Below are positions 63,231-64,000 of a DNA stretch of 64,000 nucleotides, piece after piece. Source of the stretch: Terripilifer ovatus (lineage in GTDB: Bacteria; Pseudomonadota; Alphaproteobacteria; Rhizobiales; Beijerinckiaceae). The position numbers and the translations under genes are program-made. The notes beneath the pieces were generated by a model. That model made no database searches, was not told the origin of the DNA, and saw nothing but the letters and a program-made list of their open reading frames with translations. How positions within the stretch are numbered: the stretch's first letter is position 1; each line of letters starts with the position of its first letter. The stretch is from assembly GCA_029222685.1 (NCBI GenBank), contig JARHVB010000059.1:81545-145544 (forward strand). The letters run 5' to 3'.

Positions 63231-64000
63231 GGCCGCCAGCTCGTTCACAGGCGGTGAGCCGCCGCCGAAATGATCGATGTATTTCTCGTCGATCCGCGCC
63301 ACCGGCATGATGATCAGGACATCGGTGGTGCCGAACTGGTGATCGACGACGGCGCCCTCGCCGATCATCGCGCCGAGGCGCAGATAGCCTTTGATCAAGG
63401 TCGGCGTCTCGGCGAGCGCGCGCCGCGCCGAGACGGTGTGGGCCTCGAGATAATCCATGCCGACATAGCGCTGCTCGAGCGCACGCACCTGCCATTCGCC
63501 CTGTGCGCGAGCCTTGTGATGCAGGAAGGACAGTGGCAGGGCGAGCTTGTCAGGATCGACGCCTTCGAAGGAGGCGCAGCCGATCATCGCGTCGATGCCA
63601 TGGTGCTGCACATACATCCATATGCCGCGCCAGAGTAGTTCGATGGTCCGCTTGGAGCGGTATTCCGGCAGCACGCAGGAACGTCCGAGCTCCAGAAACC
63701 GCAGACCGGGATGGCGGGCGAGCAGGGGAGCGATGTCGAATTCCTGGGCGCTGTAGAAGCCGTTGCCGCGCTCGGCTACATCCTGCCGCAGCAGGCGATA
63801 GGTTCCCACGACCTTGGGCTTGATGCGGCCGTAGCGGTTCCTCGCCTTGTGATCGACGACGATGAGGTGATCGCAGACGCGGTCGAACGGGCAGATGTCG
63901 CGGCGCTGAAGCTGGGAAAGCCGGTCGGGAACGGCGCCGCCCTGATCGAAGAAAATCCGGTAGCGCAGGCGTTGCGCCTTGCGGATCTCTTTCTTGGTGG
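63228..64000 (-). CDS. OlsB-like L-ornithine N-acyltransferase (partial, 5' end outside window)
   Basis: GNAT-fold acyltransferase; relatives make lyso-ornithine lipid from ornithine and a 3-hydroxyacyl carrier protein, a membrane lipid step in rhizobia. The frame stays open to position 64000, so the N-terminus is missing. Visible marks are KAQRLRYRIFFDQGG, DRVCDHLIVVDH, VVGTYRLLRQDVAERGNGFYS-like, LELGRSCVLPEYRSKRT then ELLWRGIWMYV, IGCASFEGVDPDKLALPLSFL and a terminal GGGSPPVNELAA. olsA is not in view. It could also belong to the related hemolysin-like acyltransferase group. Confidence 0.85.
   Translation of the reverse strand, partial: TKKEIRKAQRLRYRIFFDQGGAVPDRLSQLQRRDICPFDRVCDHLIVVDHKARNRYGRIKPKVVGTYRLLRQDVAERGNGFYSAQEFDIAPLLARHPGLRFLELGRSCVLPEYRSKRTIELLWRGIWMYVQHHGIDAMIGCASFEGVDPDKLALPLSFLHHKARAQGEWQVRALEQRYVGMDYLEAHTVSARRALAETPTLIKGYLRLGAMIGEGAVVDHQFGTTDVLIIMPVARIDEKYIDHFGGGSPPVNELAA

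Overview
The window is GC-rich bacterial chromosome, almost certainly from an alphaproteobacterium of the order Hyphomicrobiales (Rhizobiales). Support comes from the aa3 oxidase order coxB-coxA-ctaB-small gene-ctaG-coxC-DUF983-SURF1, the hisD-UPF0262-phosphatase cluster, DUF2948, type II homoserine kinase next to rnhA, an IalB-family protein, an OlsB-like acyltransferase, two perfect TTAA-N7-TTAA (CtrA-type) boxes, and dispersed short palindromic repeats of the kind common in this order. I cannot name the genus.

Region by region. 1-3.8 kb: a Tat-exported peptide/opine-type ABC substrate-binding protein (cut by the window start), a DUF1330 protein, a MetE/UROD-fold protein and small unknowns. 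4.0-7.8 kb: a three-gene periplasmic FAD sugar/polyol dehydrogenase (small subunit, GMC flavoprotein with an extra Cys cluster, triheme cytochrome c). 7.9-11.1 kb: an orphan Bug/TctC binding protein, an amidohydrolase and a divergent LysR regulator. 11.3-14.1 kb: an accessory island of small exported proteins (SH3-like, LprI-like) beside a SLOG-like protein. 14.1-15.3 kb: an AT-rich gene-poor stretch with hairpins, a rho-independent terminator and a CtrA box, ending at tRNA-Thr(GGT). 15.5-22.7 kb: an ArsR/AHSA1 pair with a perfect operator, xseA, a large autotransporter, msrB and a DUF2461 gene.

23.0-27.8 kb: the glycine cleavage operon (minus strand, gcvT-gcvH-gcvPA-gcvPB, split P protein) behind a tandem glycine riboswitch. 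27.9-29.3 kb: a lipoprotein and an IalB-family protein. 29.6-36.4 kb: the cytochrome aa3 oxidase and assembly operon. 36.4-38.7 kb: two RNA methyltransferases and a small basic protein. 38.9-44.1 kb: murA, DUF2948, hisD, UPF0262, a low-molecular-weight phosphatase family protein and ispH. 44.3-50.8 kb: an EamA transporter, thrB, rnhA, a metal-dependent amidohydrolase, an outer-membrane barrel, a peroxiredoxin and a DsbD-N-like protein. 51.0-64 kb: fumarylacetoacetase, an exported protein behind an 18-bp palindrome, a glycine-rich protein, an MFS transporter, an Ada-like DNA repair protein, DUF2244, nth, uppP, a GST, queG, an SDR-type epimerase, a Xi-class GST and an OlsB-like gene cut by the window end.

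Most of the window is core metabolism. The accessory and less explained parts are the 4-8 kb dehydrogenase, the 11-15 kb island, the autotransporter, and the intergenic repeats and palindromes. I did not find a phage, intact insertion sequence, CRISPR array or recognisable defence system.
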